DNA from: Spartinivicinus ruber
GTDB taxonomy: Bacteria; Pseudomonadota; Gammaproteobacteria; Pseudomonadales; Zooshikellaceae
Direction: 5' to 3'
Length of the DNA stretch: 64,000 bases
NCBI RefSeq assembly: GCF_011009015.1
Contig: NZ_CP048878.1
Span: forward strand, 2,021,001-2,085,000
Part shown: one piece after another, positions 63,771 to 64,000 of the stretch
Numbering within the stretch: the first letter of the stretch is position 1
How the letters are laid out: each line of letters starts with the position of its first letter
Position numbers and translations under genes: made by a program
The notes under the pieces: generated by a model
What the model saw: the letters and a program-made list of their open reading frames with translations, nothing else
Told to the model about the DNA's origin: nothing
Database searches by the model: none

Positions 63771-63959
63771 CTAGTACACTTTAAAATCAGCTTTTCCATA
63801 TTGGGTTTCGATGAGGCTGTTAGCGTCTAAACAGCTTTTATAAAAGTCTCGAATTTGTTCCTGGTTGAAAAACATTTTAGGGGTAAGCTCAGGATCAGAG
63901 GCAAATGCACCTTCATGAATTTCATACACTTTATTTCTGATTGTTACGCGAATAAACAT
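63771..63959 (-). CDS. Small hypothetical protein
   Basis: 62 residues: MFIRVTIRNKVYEIHEGAFA at the start and DFYKSCLDANSLIETQYGK near the end. I recognise no family. No signal peptide is present. It lies 90 bp upstream of the substrate-binding gene on the same strand. Coding appearance is plausible but short length keeps confidence low. The remaining 41 bp of the window contain nothing identifiable. Confidence 0.5.
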   Translation of the reverse strand: MFIRVTIRNKVYEIHEGAFASDPELTPKMFFNQEQIRDFYKSCLDANSLIETQYGKADFKVY

Positions 63960-64000
63960 ACTACAGGCATTACCCCATTCGCTTTGGCTGTAATTAATAG

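Overview
The window is chromosomal DNA of a gammaproteobacterium, AT-rich by eye (roughly 40% GC). The gene set points to a marine Oceanospirillales-type heterotroph: UPF0325/YaeH, DinG, DinB, TrmJ, SanA, DUF2489, DUF2959, TAXI-type TRAP transport, NhaC, and a CrbS/MxtR-like transporter-kinase with its response regulator. A genus such as Zooshikella or Spartinivicinus is only a guess. There is no CRISPR array, prophage, rRNA or intact transposase gene. Three small elements with terminal inverted repeats (10.3, 24.4 and 38.8 kb) are the mobile-DNA traces.

Layout. 1-5.6 kb: the end of a tightly overlapping operon that looks like a small non-ribosomal-peptide-type biosynthetic cluster (asparagine-synthase-like protein, methyltransferase, 2-oxoglutarate-type dioxygenase, adenylation-carrier-reductase protein, NadR-like enzyme). 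Two of its genes are damaged: the dioxygenase has an in-frame TAA, and the reductase domain lacks its catalytic core. 5.8-7.3 kb: a secreted protein and three initiator tRNA genes. 7.4-15.6 kb: signalling, with a hybrid kinase carrying two nine-G tracts, a DUF99 protein, and the CrbS/CrbR-like pair. 15.8-24.2 kb: DNA polymerase IV, YaeH, a universal stress protein with a TRAP permease and its binding protein, a divergent GAPDH paralogue and a YchJ-like protein. 24.4-36.7 kb: an IS remnant, two tandem DUF4360 secreted proteins, DinG, a Sel1 protein, an acyltransferase, small envelope proteins, an ECF sigma/anti-sigma pair, a hydrolase, TrmJ and SanA.

36.7-45 kb: envelope genes on the minus strand. 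A large membrane coiled-coil protein is followed by a probable operon of retropepsin-like protein, inactive-transglutaminase membrane protein, ATP-grasp ligase, secreted HExxH peptidase-like protein, DUF2959 lipoprotein and LEA-type lipoprotein. 45.8-53 kb: NhaC antiporter, a PAP2/dual-specificity phosphatase fusion, and an RND efflux pump with its adaptor. 53-64 kb: an orphan gene, a large lipoprotein, class II aldolase and YbaK-like enzymes, a pentapeptide-repeat potassium channel, a CBS protein, a Gld-type ABC exporter operon (ATPase, permease, GldG-like), an amino-acid-binding-type periplasmic protein and a small orphan.

The most promising unexplained items are the decaying biosynthetic operon with its terminal NadR, the paired G9 tracts in one kinase gene, the U1/U72 initiator tRNAs, and the retropepsin/ATP-grasp/inactive-transglutaminase operon extended by a peptidase-like gene. 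Most other genes are ordinary housekeeping or envelope genes. All family assignments come from motifs and remembered family features; no search was run.
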